Source: Pseudomonas alliivorans
Lineage (GTDB): Bacteria; Pseudomonadota; Gammaproteobacteria; Pseudomonadales; Pseudomonadaceae
DNA length: 64,000 nt
Direction of reading: 5' to 3'
Assembly (NCBI RefSeq): GCF_017826695.1
Contig: NZ_JAFFZW010000001.1
Location: 868,001-932,000, forward strand
Under the pieces are notes generated by a model. The model saw nothing but the letters and a program-made list of their open reading frames with translations, was not told the origin of the DNA and ran no database searches. Each line of letters begins with the position of its first letter. Position 1 is the first letter of the stretch. A program made the position numbers and the translations under genes. Below are positions 44,274-53,850 of this stretch, piece by piece.

Positions 44274-45772
44274 CAGAAGCGCTCCAGATCGGGGAAGGGC
44301 AGTTGTCCTGCATGCACGTGCATGGCGCCGAATTCAGCACAGCGGTGCAGCGTCGGGATGTTCTTGCCGGGGTTGAGCAGACCGCTGGCATCGAAGGCGG
44401 CCTTGATGGCGTGAAACAAGGTCAGTTCGTCGCTGTTGAACTGCGCGCACATCTGGTTGATTTTTTCCCGGCCCACGCCGTGCTCCCCCGTGATACTGCC
44501 GCCAACCTTGACGCACAATTCGAGAATCCTGCCGCCCAGTTCCTCGGCACGCTCCAGCTCGCCCGGCTGATTGGCATCGAACAGAATCAACGGGTGCATG
44601 TTGCCGTCACCGGCGTGAAACACGTTGGCGACGCGCAGGCCGTAGTGCTGGGACAGCTCGGTAATACCCCGCAACACGCCGGGCAGTTCCCGACGTGGAA
44701 TGGTGCCGTCCATGCAGTAATAGTCCGGCGACAGGCGGCCGACTGCCGGAAAGGCATTCTTGCGGCCGGCCCAGAAGCGCACGCGTTCAGCTTCGTCCTT
44801 TGCCTGACGCACTTCTGTGGCACCCGCCTGCGTCAACACCTGGCGCACACGCTCGCAATCATCGTGAACGTCGGCTTCGACGCCATCCAGTTCGCATAAC
44901 AGAATCGCTTCTGCTTCCACCGGGTAGCCCGCATGGATGAAGTCTTCAGCAGCGCGGATCGCCAGGTTATCCATCATTTCCAGACCGCCGGGAATGATCC
45001 CCGCAGCGATGATATCGCCCACCGCACGTCCGGCTTTTTCCACCGAATCAAACGCTGCCAGCAGCACCTTGGCGACTTGCGGCCTGGGCAACAGTTTGAC
45101 GGTGATTTCGGTGATGACGCCGAGCATGCCTTCGGAGCCGGTGAACAGAGCCAGCAGGTCGAAGCCGGGGGAATCCAGCGCTTCGCTGCCCAGCGTCATG
45201 TACTCGCCTTCGACGGTCAGAATCTCGATCTTGAGCAGGTTATGCACGGTCAGGCCGTACTTGAGGCAATGCACGCCGCCGGCGTTTTCAGCCACGTTGC
45301 CGCCAATGGAACAGGCAATCTGCGAAGAAGGGTCGGGCGCGTAATACAGGCCATGTGGCGCTGCGGCCTGGGAAATGGCCAGATTGCGCACGCCAGGCTG
45401 AACGCGGGCCAGGCGTGCCGCGGGGTTGATCTCCAGAATCCGGTTGAAGCGCGCCATCACCAGCAGCACCCCTTGTTCCAGCGGCAATGCGCCGCCCGAC
45501 AGCCCGGTTCCAGCGCCGCGAGCGACCACAGGCACGCGCCGTTCGTGGCACATCCTGAGCAGCGTCTGGACCTCTTCGATATGGCGCGGCAACACCACCA
45601 TCAACGGCGTAGTGCGGTAGGCGGACAGCCCGTCACATTCGTAGGGTCGCAGCTCTTCGGCGCGGTGCAGAATGTCCAGATCGGGTAACTGTCGTTGAAG
45701 GTCGTGCAGCAACTGTTGTTTGTTCACAACAGGCAGCACACCGTCGAGGCGTTCGTCGTAAAGAATGTTCAT
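44273..45772 (-). CDS. glcD: Glycolate oxidase catalytic FAD subunit GlcD
   Basis: A 499-residue D-2-hydroxyacid dehydrogenase-type subunit: VVARGAGTGLSGGALPLEQG (FAD pyrophosphate loop), DPSSQIACSIGGNVAENAGG, and in the C-terminal half NVFHAGDGNMHPLI and GEHGVGREK with histidines that take part in catalysis. First gene of the glc operon, divergent from glcC across a 259-base control region with two TGGT-N3-ACCA sites. The ribosome-binding site is weak. Confidence 0.97.
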   Translation of the reverse strand: MNILYDERLDGVLPVVNKQQLLHDLQRQLPDLDILHRAEELRPYECDGLSAYRTTPLMVVLPRHIEEVQTLLRMCHERRVPVVARGAGTGLSGGALPLEQGVLLVMARFNRILEINPAARLARVQPGVRNLAISQAAAPHGLYYAPDPSSQIACSIGGNVAENAGGVHCLKYGLTVHNLLKIEILTVEGEYMTLGSEALDSPGFDLLALFTGSEGMLGVITEITVKLLPRPQVAKVLLAAFDSVEKAGRAVGDIIAAGIIPGGLEMMDNLAIRAAEDFIHAGYPVEAEAILLCELDGVEADVHDDCERVRQVLTQAGATEVRQAKDEAERVRFWAGRKNAFPAVGRLSPDYYCMDGTIPRRELPGVLRGITELSQHYGLRVANVFHAGDGNMHPLILFDANQPGELERAEELGGRILELCVKVGGSITGEHGVGREKINQMCAQFNSDELTLFHAIKAAFDASGLLNPGKNIPTLHRCAEFGAMHVHAGQLPFPDLERF

Positions 45773-45857
45773 CAGGCAACCCAGGATTGTTTTTATCGGG
45801 CTAGCGGTTGACTTGCATCATTGGTGCTGTGAGCCGTAGTGTCTACGAGGAAACGGG

Positions 45858-45870
45858 CTGGTCGAACCAG
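45858..45870. promoter_or_regulatory. GlcC operator, glcD-proximal
   Basis: CTGGT-CGA-ACCAG, a perfect dyad of the TGGT-N3-ACCA form used by the FadR subgroup of GntR regulators (PdhR, LldR, GlcC). It lies about 86 bases before glcD. Confidence 0.65.
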
Positions 45871-45963
45871 TTTTTAAGCAGTGGTTTTCAGGCGCTTTTT
45901 TTTTAGTCATTTTAAATCAACACCTTATTTTGTATTTGAACGGATGCTTCGTCGGTCGGTTTT

Positions 45964-45978
45964 ACTGGTCATACCAGT
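45964..45978. promoter_or_regulatory. GlcC operator, glcC-proximal
   Basis: ACTGGT-CAT-ACCAGT, a perfect 6-3-6 dyad of the same form as the glcD-proximal site, 54 bases before glcC. Centre-to-centre distance between the two sites is 107 bases, about ten helical turns. Confidence 0.7.
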
Positions 45979-46031
45979 TGCCTTGCCCGCGCCTCCTACA
46001 GAAAAGGCAGCGTTTATCCAGCGGAGACCTC

Positions 46032-46799
46032 ATGAACAACGAATCCACCCCAAGACCCGCCCAGGTTGCAGACGTGGTCTGCGAGCGGATAGAGCGGCTG
46101 ATTGTCGATGGCGTGCTGAAGGTCGGGCAGTTACTGCCCTCCGAGCGGCGTCTGACCGAAAAGCTCGGCGTGTCGCGAACGGCATTGCGCGAAGGTCTCA
46201 AACTGTTGCGGGCGCGGGGCATCATTGAAACGAGGCAAGGCAAGGGGTCATTCGTCGCGCGGATGGATGCCGATCAGCACTCCTCGCCGCTTATGCATCT
46301 GTTCGGCTCGCAACCGCGCACGCTTTACGATCTGTTCGAGGTGCGCAGCCTGCTGGAAGGTGAGTCCGCGCGGCTGGCAGCGTTGCGTGGCACCGATGCG
46401 GACTTCGTGCTGATTACCCGCAGCTACGATGCACTGGTCGCCGCGCAAGGCAGTGACCTGTCGGCCGGCGAGCATGCGCGTCTTGATCACGCTTTTCATC
46501 TGGCCATCTGCGAAGCCTCGCACAACCCGGTGCTGGTGCAGACCCTGCGTTCACTGACCGATCTACTGCTTAACACGGTGTTTGCCTCGGTCAACAACCT
46601 GTATCACCGCGAGCCGCAGAAGCGCCAGATCGACCGCCAGCATGCCCGCCTGTACAACGCCGTTACCGGTCGTCTTCCGGAACAGGCGCGCAAGGCCGCG
46701 CTGGCGCACATTCAAAGCGTCAGCGACAACCTGCGCGAGATTGAAAACGAAGAGCAAAGGCTGGTCCGTGCGACGCTGCGGCTGGAGGGCTGGGCCTGA
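46032..46799 (+). CDS. glcC: Glycolate-responsive regulator GlcC (GntR/FadR subfamily)
   Basis: A 255-residue regulator with an N-terminal winged helix at about 10-75 (VADVVCERIERLIVDGVLKV, then LPSERRLTEKLGVSRTALRE and GIIETRQGKGSFVA), followed by an FCD all-helical ligand domain with LFEVRSLLEGESARLAALRG, HARLDHAFHLAICEASHNPV and the metal-binding histidines of that fold. Divergent from glcD; expected to activate the glc operon when glycolate or acetate signals bind. The start at 46032 follows a GGAG five bases upstream. Confidence 0.93.
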   Translation: MNNESTPRPAQVADVVCERIERLIVDGVLKVGQLLPSERRLTEKLGVSRTALREGLKLLRARGIIETRQGKGSFVARMDADQHSSPLMHLFGSQPRTLYDLFEVRSLLEGESARLAALRGTDADFVLITRSYDALVAAQGSDLSAGEHARLDHAFHLAICEASHNPVLVQTLRSLTDLLLNTVFASVNNLYHREPQKRQIDRQHARLYNAVTGRLPEQARKAALAHIQSVSDNLREIENEEQRLVRATLRLEGWA

Positions 46800-46842
46800 C
46801 ATGAAAAAGACGTGTGTTGACATGTGTTCAGTGATCACGCAG

Positions 46843-46859
46843 TTTACGCATTACGTAAA
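46843..46859. promoter_or_regulatory. HmgR-type 17-bp operator upstream of maiA-hpd
   Basis: TTTACG-CATTA-CGTAAA is a perfect 6-5-6 dyad. It shares architecture and the TTACG-N5-CGTAA core with the site in the hmgR-hmgA promoter (49665-49681). It lies 65 bases before maiA and 44 after the glcC stop, and a further ATTACG half-site follows at 46863. Confidence 0.65.
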
Positions 46860-46923
46860 TCAATTACGAAGACGCACACAATAACAACAGGCAACGCCAG
46901 GTGCGTTCCAGCAGGTGACTTCG

Positions 46924-47559
46924 GTGGATCTCTTCACTTATTACCGTTCGACGTCCAGCTATCGGGTGCGCATTGCGCTGGCCCTCAAGGGGCTTGAGCC
47001 TGCGGTAATCCCGGTCAATCTGATTCGCGACGGCGGTGAGCAGCACACGCCTGGATACCGCGCGATCAATCCGCAGGGCAGGGTGCCCGCGTTGCGTCTG
47101 GACGACAGTGACGTGATTACTCAATCGCCGGCCATTATCGAATACCTGGAAGAACGCTATCCGACGCCCTCCCTGCTGGGCGGTGACCTGACCCTGCGTG
47201 CCCGGCAGCGTGCGGTCGCCGCGATCATCGCGTGCGATATCCACCCGTTGCACAACGTGTCGGTGCTCAACCGGTTGCGCGGCCTTGGCCATGATGAACA
47301 GGTCGTTTCGGACTGGATCGGCCACTGGATCAGCGAAGGCTTCAATGCGGTGGAGCAACTGATCGAAGGCGATGTTTTCTGTTTTGGCGACACGCCCGGC
47401 ATCGCCGATGTGTACCTGCTGCCCCAGTTGTATGCGGCGCGTCGCTTCAATGTCTGCCTCGACGCCTGGCTCAGGATTCGCCGTGTGGAGCAGCGAGCCT
47501 TGCAGCATCCGGCCTTTTTACAGGCCCACCCTGATGCACAATCGGACAAGCCGGAGTAG
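46924..47559 (+). CDS. maiA: Maleylacetoacetate isomerase (zeta-class GST)
   Basis: A 211-residue glutathione S-transferase fold enzyme that isomerises maleylacetoacetate to fumarylacetoacetate in tyrosine breakdown. Diagnostic: DLFTYYRSTSSYRVRIALAL with the zeta-class SSxxxR active-site motif, NPQGRVPALRLDD and ITQSPAIIEYLEERYP for the glutathione site, and CDIHPLHNVSVLNRL. GTG at 46924 is preferred as start, giving the conserved N-terminus; GTG at 46915 would add three residues. It is followed by hpd after 142 bases. In P. putida the maiA homologue hmgC is in the hmgABC operon; here it is with hpd. Confidence 0.93.
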   Translation: MDLFTYYRSTSSYRVRIALALKGLEPAVIPVNLIRDGGEQHTPGYRAINPQGRVPALRLDDSDVITQSPAIIEYLEERYPTPSLLGGDLTLRARQRAVAAIIACDIHPLHNVSVLNRLRGLGHDEQVVSDWIGHWISEGFNAVEQLIEGDVFCFGDTPGIADVYLLPQLYAARRFNVCLDAWLRIRRVEQRALQHPAFLQAHPDAQSDKPE

Positions 47560-47701
47560 GCTGGCCTTATGAAGATTCTTGGACTGCAACTGATTTTCGG
47601 AGACTTCCTCGCCCGTAGCGTGCGAGGGATCCCGTGTGCGCCACCCGCAGGAAAGTGACGGCAATTTTTCCGATTACCCACTTACCTGCAAGGAGCCAGA
47701 C

Positions 47702-48778
47702 ATGGCTGATCTCTACGAAAACCCGATGGGCCTGATGGGCTTTGAATTCATCGAATTTGCCTCGCCGACCCCCAACACCCTCGAACCTGTGTTCGAGATC
47801 ATGGGCTTCACCAAGGTGGCGACCCACCGCTCCAAGGATGTGACGCTGTATCGCCAGGGCGCTATTAACATCATTCTCAACAACGAGCCGCACAGCCTCG
47901 CGTCGTACTTCGCGGCCGAGCATGGCCCTTCGGTGTGCGGCATGGCGTTCCGGGTCAAGGATGCGCAGAAGGCCTACAGCCGCGCGCTGGAACTTGGCGC
48001 GCAGCCGCTGGAAATCGCCACCGGACCGATGGAGCTGCGTCTGCCGGCGATCAAGGGCATCGGCGGTGCGCCGCTGTACCTGATCGACCGGTTTGGCGAA
48101 GGCACTTCGATCTATGACATCGACTTCAACTTTATCGAAGGTGTGGACCGTCATCCGGTCGGCGCGGGCCTGAAATTCATCGATCACCTTACGCACAACG
48201 TCTATCGGGGGCGCATGGCGTATTGGGCGAATTTCTACGAGAAGCTGTTCAATTTCCGCGAAATTCGCTACTTCGACATCAAGGGCGAATACACCGGGCT
48301 GACCTCAAAGGCCATGACCGCGCCCGATGGCATGATCCGCATCCCGCTGAACGAGGAATCATCCAAGGGCGCGGGACAGATCGAAGAGTTTCTGATGCAG
48401 TTCAACGGCGAAGGCATCCAGCACGTGGCGTTCTTCACCGATGACCTGATCAAGACCTGGGATGCGCTGAAGGCTATCGGCATGCGCTTCATGACCGCGC
48501 CGCCGGATACCTATTACGAGATGCTTCAAGGCCGTCTGCCAAACCACGGTGAACCCGAGGACGAGCTGAAAGCCCGTGGCATTCTGCTCGACGGCTCGTC
48601 CGACGGTGGTGAGCGTCGTCTGCTGTTGCAGATTTTCTCTGAAACCCTGATGGGGCCGGTGTTCTTCGAGTTTATCCAGCGCAAGGGTGATGACGGATTC
48701 GGTGAAGGCAACTTCAAGGCGCTGTTCGAATCCATCGAGCGGGACCAGATCAAGCGTGGCGTACTGACCGCCGATTGA
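47702..48778 (+). CDS. hpd: 4-Hydroxyphenylpyruvate dioxygenase
   Basis: A 358-residue non-haem iron dioxygenase that converts 4-hydroxyphenylpyruvate to homogentisate. The iron ligands of the P. fluorescens enzyme map to H162 (FIDHLTHNV), H241 ([11 protein letters not shown]) and E323 ([12 protein letters not shown]), each one residue shifted. Two VOC-type domains cover about 10-150 and 155-345. AAGGAG eight bases before the ATG at 47702. It sits between maiA and the divergent-converging hmgR, and probably shares the maiA promoter. Confidence 0.97.
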   Translation: MADLYENPMGLMGFEFIEFASPTPNTLEPVFEIMGFTKVATHRSKDVTLYRQGAINIILNNEPHSLASYFAAEHGPSVCGMAFRVKDAQKAYSRALELGAQPLEIATGPMELRLPAIKGIGGAPLYLIDRFGEGTSIYDIDFNFIEGVDRHPVGAGLKFIDHLTHNVYRGRMAYWANFYEKLFNFREIRYFDIKGEYTGLTSKAMTAPDGMIRIPLNEESSKGAGQIEEFLMQFNGEGIQHVAFFTDDLIKTWDALKAIGMRFMTAPPDTYYEMLQGRLPNHGEPEDELKARGILLDGSSDGGERRLLLQIFSETLMGPVFFEFIQRKGDDGFGEGNFKALFESIERDQIKRGVLTAD

Positions 48779-48818
48779 TGACGTTGTTGCCCGGCGCGGT
48801 CAGCGCCGGGCATTGCCT

Positions 48819-49607
48819 TCAACCTGGCATCGTGCCGCCCATGCGTTTGCTGATGGCCGTTGCCGTTTCCAGCAGGCGAGCGGCCGCCGTACCTTGTGCC
48901 TGATCGGTCAGTATCGAGCCCGGACCGACCACTGTGATGACCCCGACCAACTTGTTGCCCATGGCAAACAGCGGGCAGGAAGCCGCGTTGATGCCGGGCA
49001 TCAGCAGACCCTGGATTTGATGCACGCCTGCTGTGCGGATCTCCTGCAAGTGCCGATCGACTTCCTTCAATTGAGCAGCGTTCAGCTGGGGCGTTTCCTG
49101 TTGGCGCAGGGGCGCTGTTTCGGCAGTTGCCAGAAAGCTTTCGAACACCATGCCGGTGGAAGAACTGAGCAACGGCAGTACCGACCCGATCTGCGTAACC
49201 AGCGTCACCGCACCCGCTGACGGCTCAACGTAGACCACGGTCGGCCCTTTGTTGCCCCACACCGCCAGAAAGCAGGTCTGATTCAGTTCGTCGCGCAGGT
49301 TCGCGAGCCAGGGCGCGGCGATTTTAAGCACATCCAGTTTGCCCAGTGACGCCAGTCCGACCTGCAACGCTTCGCGGCCCAGGCCGTAGTGGCTGGTCAC
49401 GGCATCCTGTTCGGCAAAGCCGCTGGCGACCAGCGCCTGCAGGTAGCGATGAACCTTGGCGGCGGGCATGCCCAGGTGTTCAGCCAGTTTTGACAGCGGT
49501 GTGGCAGGTGAGAGTTCGGCGAGGGCCTTGAGCACGCCAAGGCCCACTTCGGCAGCCTGGACCTTCTGTTGGCGTCCGTTGGGCGGACTATCGGTCTCTT
49601 GGGTCAT
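48819..49607 (-). CDS. hmgR: IclR family repressor of homogentisate genes (HmgR-like)
   Basis: A 262-residue IclR-type regulator: winged helix at about 15-75 (EVGLGVLKALAELSPATPLS, then LAEHLGMPAAKVHRYLQALV), followed by a GAF-like effector domain (TCFLAVWGNKGPTVVYVEPS, LLSSSTGMVFESFLATAE, HQIQGLLMPGINAASCPLFA, VGVITVVGPGS). It is divergent from hmgA and, by position and family, corresponds to the P. putida repressor HmgR, which responds to homogentisate. The ATG at 49607 has no good ribosome-binding site, and a somewhat longer form is possible. Confidence 0.9.
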   Translation of the reverse strand: MTQETDSPPNGRQQKVQAAEVGLGVLKALAELSPATPLSKLAEHLGMPAAKVHRYLQALVASGFAEQDAVTSHYGLGREALQVGLASLGKLDVLKIAAPWLANLRDELNQTCFLAVWGNKGPTVVYVEPSAGAVTLVTQIGSVLPLLSSSTGMVFESFLATAETAPLRQQETPQLNAAQLKEVDRHLQEIRTAGVHQIQGLLMPGINAASCPLFAMGNKLVGVITVVGPGSILTDQAQGTAAARLLETATAISKRMGGTMPG

Positions 49608-49664
49608 GTGGAGTACGCCGGTCTGGAAAGGCAGCTTTATAGCTTGACCGGCCCGTAAACTCAA

Positions 49665-49681
49665 ATTACGTTATGCGTAAT
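49665..49681. promoter_or_regulatory. HmgR operator in hmgR-hmgA promoter
   Basis: ATTACG-TTATG-CGTAAT is a perfect 6-5-6 dyad between the divergent hmgR and hmgA genes, with an additional TTTACG half-site at 49685-49690. A 17-bp palindrome is the known form of HmgR target in P. putida. Confidence 0.75.
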
Positions 49682-49750
49682 CGCTTTACGTTTCCAGTTG
49701 TGTTTTCAGTCACGTTTCAGTCGCTTGACCCATAACAACAAGAGGTCCAG

Positions 49751-51055
49751 ATGCCTGCCCACTTCCCGCAACAGCCATTAGTCTATCAAACCGGCTTCGG
49801 CAATCAGTTCAGCAGCGAAGCACTGCCCGGCGCGTTGCCCCTCGGACAGAACTCGCCACAGAAGCCCCCTTTGGGCCTGTACGCCGAGCAGTTATCCGGC
49901 ACGGCCTTCACTGTGGCGCGTAATGAAGCGCGACGCAGTTGGCTCTATCGCATCAAACCGTCTGCCGCCCATCCGGCCTATCAACGCATGACACGACAGA
50001 TTGCCGGAGTCGGTCAGGGGGCGATCACGCCTAACCGCCTGCGCTGGAATGCGTTCGATATTCCGACTGAACCCACCGACTTCCTCGACGGCCTGATCGC
50101 TCTTGCCAGTACGTCGGCGGCAGAGCAGGCCGAAGGCGTCAGTGTGTACGTGTATGCGGCCAACGCGTCGATGCAGCGAGTGTTCTTCAGCGCTGACGGG
50201 GAATGGCTGATCGTGCCGCAACAAGGTCGCTTGCGACTGGTCACCGAACTGGGGCTGCTGGATATCGAGCCGCAGGAAATCGCCGTGCTGCCGCGCGGCA
50301 TGAAGTTCAGCATACAACTGCTCGACGGCGATGCGCGTGGTTATGTGTGCGAGAACCACGGGTGTGCGTTACGCCTGCCTGATCTTGGGCCTATCGGCAG
50401 CAACGGTCTGGCCAATCCACGGGACTTCATGGCGCCGGTCGCCTGGTTCGAGGAGCGCGACGAACCCGTGGAACAGGTGCAGAAATTTCTCGGCGAACTC
50501 TGGACCACGCAACTGGATCACTCGCCGTTCGACGTGGTCGGCTGGCACGGCAACAATGTGCCCTATAAGTATGATCTGCGCCGTTTCAATACCATCGGTA
50601 CCGTCAGCTTCGATCATCCCGATCCGTCGATTTTCACAGTGCTGACCTCGCCAGGCGCCATTCATGGTCAGGCCAACGTCGACTTCGTGATCTTTCCGCC
50701 ACGCTGGATGGTGGCGGAAAACACCTTCCGCCCGCCCTGGTTTCATCGCAACCTGATGAACGAATTCATGGGCCTGATCGAAGGTGCCTACGACGCCAAG
50801 GCCGAAGGCTTCATGCCCGGCGGCGCTTCGCTGCATAACTGCATGAGCGCGCACGGACCCGATAACGTCACGGCGGAAAAAGCCACCGCCGCCGAGCTCA
50901 AACCGCACAAGATCGAGAACACCATGGCGTTCATGTTCGAGACCGGCAGGGTCTTGCGCCCCAGTCGCCATGCGCTGGAATGTCCGCAACGACAGACCGA
51001 TTACGACGCCTGCTGGAACGGCATGGCCAAGACCTTCCACAAGGAAATGCCCTGA
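49751..51055 (+). CDS. hmgA: Homogentisate 1,2-dioxygenase
   Basis: A 434-residue non-haem iron dioxygenase cleaving the ring of homogentisate to maleylacetoacetate. Family signatures: [20 protein letters not shown] at the N-terminus, [36 protein letters not shown], and in the C-terminal cupin the iron-site region [17 protein letters not shown] and [24 protein letters not shown] precedes the ATG. Its stop overlaps the fahA start (TGATG), so the two are translated in concert. Confidence 0.97.
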   Translation: MPAHFPQQPLVYQTGFGNQFSSEALPGALPLGQNSPQKPPLGLYAEQLSGTAFTVARNEARRSWLYRIKPSAAHPAYQRMTRQIAGVGQGAITPNRLRWNAFDIPTEPTDFLDGLIALASTSAAEQAEGVSVYVYAANASMQRVFFSADGEWLIVPQQGRLRLVTELGLLDIEPQEIAVLPRGMKFSIQLLDGDARGYVCENHGCALRLPDLGPIGSNGLANPRDFMAPVAWFEERDEPVEQVQKFLGELWTTQLDHSPFDVVGWHGNNVPYKYDLRRFNTIGTVSFDHPDPSIFTVLTSPGAIHGQANVDFVIFPPRWMVAENTFRPPWFHRNLMNEFMGLIEGAYDAKAEGFMPGGASLHNCMSAHGPDNVTAEKATAAELKPHKIENTMAFMFETGRVLRPSRHALECPQRQTDYDACWNGMAKTFHKEMP

Positions 51056-52341
51056 TGACTACCGCTTTGAACCGCCGCAGTTGGGTGGCGTCTGCCAATG
51101 GCCACGCTGATTTCCCTTTGCAGAACCTGCCACTGGGCGTGTTCAGCCACGGCGACTCCGGGCCGCGTGGCGGCGTGGCCATCGGCGACCGTATTCTTGA
51201 TCTGCAGGCTGCCGTTCAGGCCGGTGTTTTCGTCGGTGCCGCAGCCGAGGTTGCCGCAATCGCCAGTCGCGATCAGCTCAACGATTTCTTTGCCCTCGGC
51301 GCAGATGCCCGTCGCACCTTGCGCACAGCGCTGCTGCATTGGCTGGATGAAGCCACTGCGCCTCAAGCCAACGCCGGGCAACTGCTGTTGCCGATGAGCG
51401 ACTGCCAAATGCACTTGCCCGCCAGGGTGGGCGATTACACCGATTTCTATGTCGGGATTCATCATGCACTGAACGTCGGCAAGCTGTTCCGGCCCGACAA
51501 TCCGCTGCTGCCCAATTACAAATACGTGCCCATCGGCTATCACGGCCGGGCTTCGACACTCTGCACCTCGGGCACACCGATCAAACGCCCCAATGGCCAG
51601 ACCCTTGCGGCAGGCCAGGACGCTCCGACCTTCGGACCCTGCAAGCGCCTGGATTACGAGCTGGAGCTGGGCGTCTGGATCGGCCCGGGCAATGCGCAGG
51701 GCGAGGCCATCGGGATCGGGCAGGCGAGCGAACACATCGCCGGTTTCTGTCTGCTCAATGACTGGTCGGCACGCGACATTCAAGCCTGGGAGTACCAGCC
51801 GCTGGGTCCTTTCCTGTCCAAAAGCTTTGCGACCACGATTTCTCCCTGGGTGGTGACAGCGGAAGCGCTGGAGCCTTTCCGCAGCGCCCAGCCAGCTCGT
51901 CCCGAAGGCGATCCTCAGCCGTTGCCGTATCTGCTCGATCAGGCGGATCAGCAGGTCGGCGCACTGGACATCCAGCTCGAAGTCCTGTTGCTGACGGCGA
52001 AGATGAAAGCTGCTGGCGCTCAGGCACACCGGCTTGCCGTGAGCAGTTCATTGAACATGTACTGGACCGTGGCCCAGATGGTGGCGCACCACAGCGTCAA
52101 TGGTTGCAAGTTGCAGCCGGGTGATCTGTTCGGGACCGGCACCTTGTCCGGCCCGCAGCCGGGACAGTTCGGCAGTCTTCTGGAGATGACTGAAGGCGGG
52201 AAACAGGTGGTGACCCTGCCCAATGGCGAGGAACGACGCTTTCTGGAACACGGCGACGAAGTGATTCTGCGTGCGCGTTGTCATCGCGAGGGGCAGGTGT
52301 CGATCGGCTTCGGCGAGTGCAGCGGCATCATCGTCGGCTGA
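51055..52341 (+). CDS. fahA: Fumarylacetoacetase
   Basis: A 428-residue enzyme hydrolysing fumarylacetoacetate to fumarate and acetoacetate, the last step of tyrosine breakdown. Features: MSDCQMHLPARVGDYTDFYV with the catalytic HxxD-type and metal-binding aspartate region, VGIHHALNVGKLFRPDNPLL, YELELGVWIGPGN, ICLLNDWSARDIQAWEYQPL-like segment near 245, and LSGPQPGQFGSLLEMTEGG. Standard length. Start at the ATG overlapping the hmgA stop codon. Confidence 0.96.
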   Translation: MTTALNRRSWVASANGHADFPLQNLPLGVFSHGDSGPRGGVAIGDRILDLQAAVQAGVFVGAAAEVAAIASRDQLNDFFALGADARRTLRTALLHWLDEATAPQANAGQLLLPMSDCQMHLPARVGDYTDFYVGIHHALNVGKLFRPDNPLLPNYKYVPIGYHGRASTLCTSGTPIKRPNGQTLAAGQDAPTFGPCKRLDYELELGVWIGPGNAQGEAIGIGQASEHIAGFCLLNDWSARDIQAWEYQPLGPFLSKSFATTISPWVVTAEALEPFRSAQPARPEGDPQPLPYLLDQADQQVGALDIQLEVLLLTAKMKAAGAQAHRLAVSSSLNMYWTVAQMVAHHSVNGCKLQPGDLFGTGTLSGPQPGQFGSLLEMTEGGKQVVTLPNGEERRFLEHGDEVILRARCHREGQVSIGFGECSGIIVG

Positions 52342-52356
52342 CGGTTGTGCCAGTGG

Positions 52357-53820
52357 TCAACCCGCGTTGAAACCGCCCACCCCCGAATCGGTGCGGGGCA
52401 GAAACTGTCCCCATCGTTCGGTCTGCCCGGCGCCGTCGGCGTAGCTCAAGCGGCCGTTGACCCAGACGCGCTCGATGCCCTCGGCGGCGCGTTGCGGGTC
52501 CTTGAAATCGGCGATGTCCCTGATGCGCTGCGGGTCGAACAACACCAGATCCGCCCAGTGGCCTTCACGTATCAAACCGCGCTGATGCAACCCGAAGCGC
52601 GCGGCCGAAAGCCCGGTCATCTTGTGTACGGCCGTGTGCAGCTCGAACAATTTGCGGTCTCGACTGAAATGCCCCAGCACCCTGGGAAACGCACCCCACA
52701 GACGCGGATGAGGGAAGGGATCTTCCGGCAGGCCGTCAGAGCCGATCATGGTCAGCGGATGGCTTAGGATGCGTTCCACATCAGCCTCGTCCATCCCGTA
52801 ATACACTGCGCCCGCAGGCTGCAACCGGCGTGCGGTTTCCTCCAGAGAGAGATTCCAGTCGGCGGCGATGTCCGTCAGGTCGCGCCCGCCCTGATCCGGG
52901 TGCGGTGTGGACCAGGTGATGGTGATCCGGAACGCATCGGTCACCTGCTTGAGGTCCAGCGTCGAAGAGCTGGCCGCATAGGGATAACAGTCACAGCCCA
53001 CCGGATGACTCGACGCTGCGTTTTCCAGCGCGGATAACAGGTGTGGACTGCGGCCCCAATTGCCTGCGCCTGCGCATTTCAGGTGTGAGACAACCACCGG
53101 CACCTGTGCATGACGTCCAATGCGAAACGCCTCGTCCATGGCTTCCAGCACCGGCTCGAATTCGCTGCGCAGATGCGTGGTGTAAACCGCGCCGGCCACC
53201 GTCAGTTCTTCGGCCAGTTGCATGACTTCGTCGGTCTCGGCGTGGAAGGCCGATGCGTAAGCCAGTCCGGTGGACAGCCCCAGCGCGCCGTCTGCAAGGC
53301 TGTCGCGCAACTGTTCGCGCATGGCGCTGATCTCGACCGCGCTGGCGGTGCGCAGCAGGTCCTTCATGTGGTTGCTGCGCAGGGCCGTGTGACCGATCAG
53401 AGCGGCAACATTCACGGCTGGTCGGGCGGCCTGCACGGCGGCACGATAATCGGCAAAGCGCGGGTAGACGAATTCGCGGGCTGAACCGAGCAGGTTCATC
53501 GGGTCGGGAGGATCGCCGGCCAGGCTGACCGGTGAAGCGCTGATGCCACAATTGCCGACAATGACGGTGGTGACGCCCTGACTGATCTTGGGCAGCATCT
53601 CTGGCTTGCGAATCACCACGGTGTCGTCGTGGGTGTGCACGTCGATGAATCCGGGGGCCAGGACGAGACCATGGGCGTTGATGTCTTCGGCTGCACAGAT
53701 GTCGTGCAGCGCGCCGATGCGCAGGATGCGTCCGTCATGGATGGCCACATCGGTGCGGTAGCCGGGCGCGTCGCTGCCGTCGATCACATACGCATCACGG
53801 ATCAGAAGGTCATACACCAT
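52357..53820 (-). CDS. N-acyl-D-amino-acid deacylase (amidohydrolase superfamily)
   Basis: A 487-residue zinc amidohydrolase of the D-aminoacylase group: LVLAPGFIDVHTHDDTVVIR with the HxH metal motif, QGVTTVIVGNCGISASPVSL with the bridging cysteine typical of D-aminoacylases, THLRSEFEPVLEAMDEAFRI, VVVSHLKCAG, MIGSDGLPEDPFPHPRLWG and a C-terminal beta sandwich (GHWADLVLFDPQRIRD). It releases D-amino acids from N-acyl forms. GGAGGC lies before the ATG. It converges on fahA with 15 bases between, and is not obviously linked to tyrosine use. Confidence 0.9.
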   Translation of the reverse strand: MVYDLLIRDAYVIDGSDAPGYRTDVAIHDGRILRIGALHDICAAEDINAHGLVLAPGFIDVHTHDDTVVIRKPEMLPKISQGVTTVIVGNCGISASPVSLAGDPPDPMNLLGSAREFVYPRFADYRAAVQAARPAVNVAALIGHTALRSNHMKDLLRTASAVEISAMREQLRDSLADGALGLSTGLAYASAFHAETDEVMQLAEELTVAGAVYTTHLRSEFEPVLEAMDEAFRIGRHAQVPVVVSHLKCAGAGNWGRSPHLLSALENAASSHPVGCDCYPYAASSSTLDLKQVTDAFRITITWSTPHPDQGGRDLTDIAADWNLSLEETARRLQPAGAVYYGMDEADVERILSHPLTMIGSDGLPEDPFPHPRLWGAFPRVLGHFSRDRKLFELHTAVHKMTGLSAARFGLHQRGLIREGHWADLVLFDPQRIRDIADFKDPQRAAEGIERVWVNGRLSYADGAGQTERWGQFLPRTDSGVGGFNAG

Positions 53821-53850
53821 GTCAGCCTCCGGGGTGCTTTTGGCTGCCCA

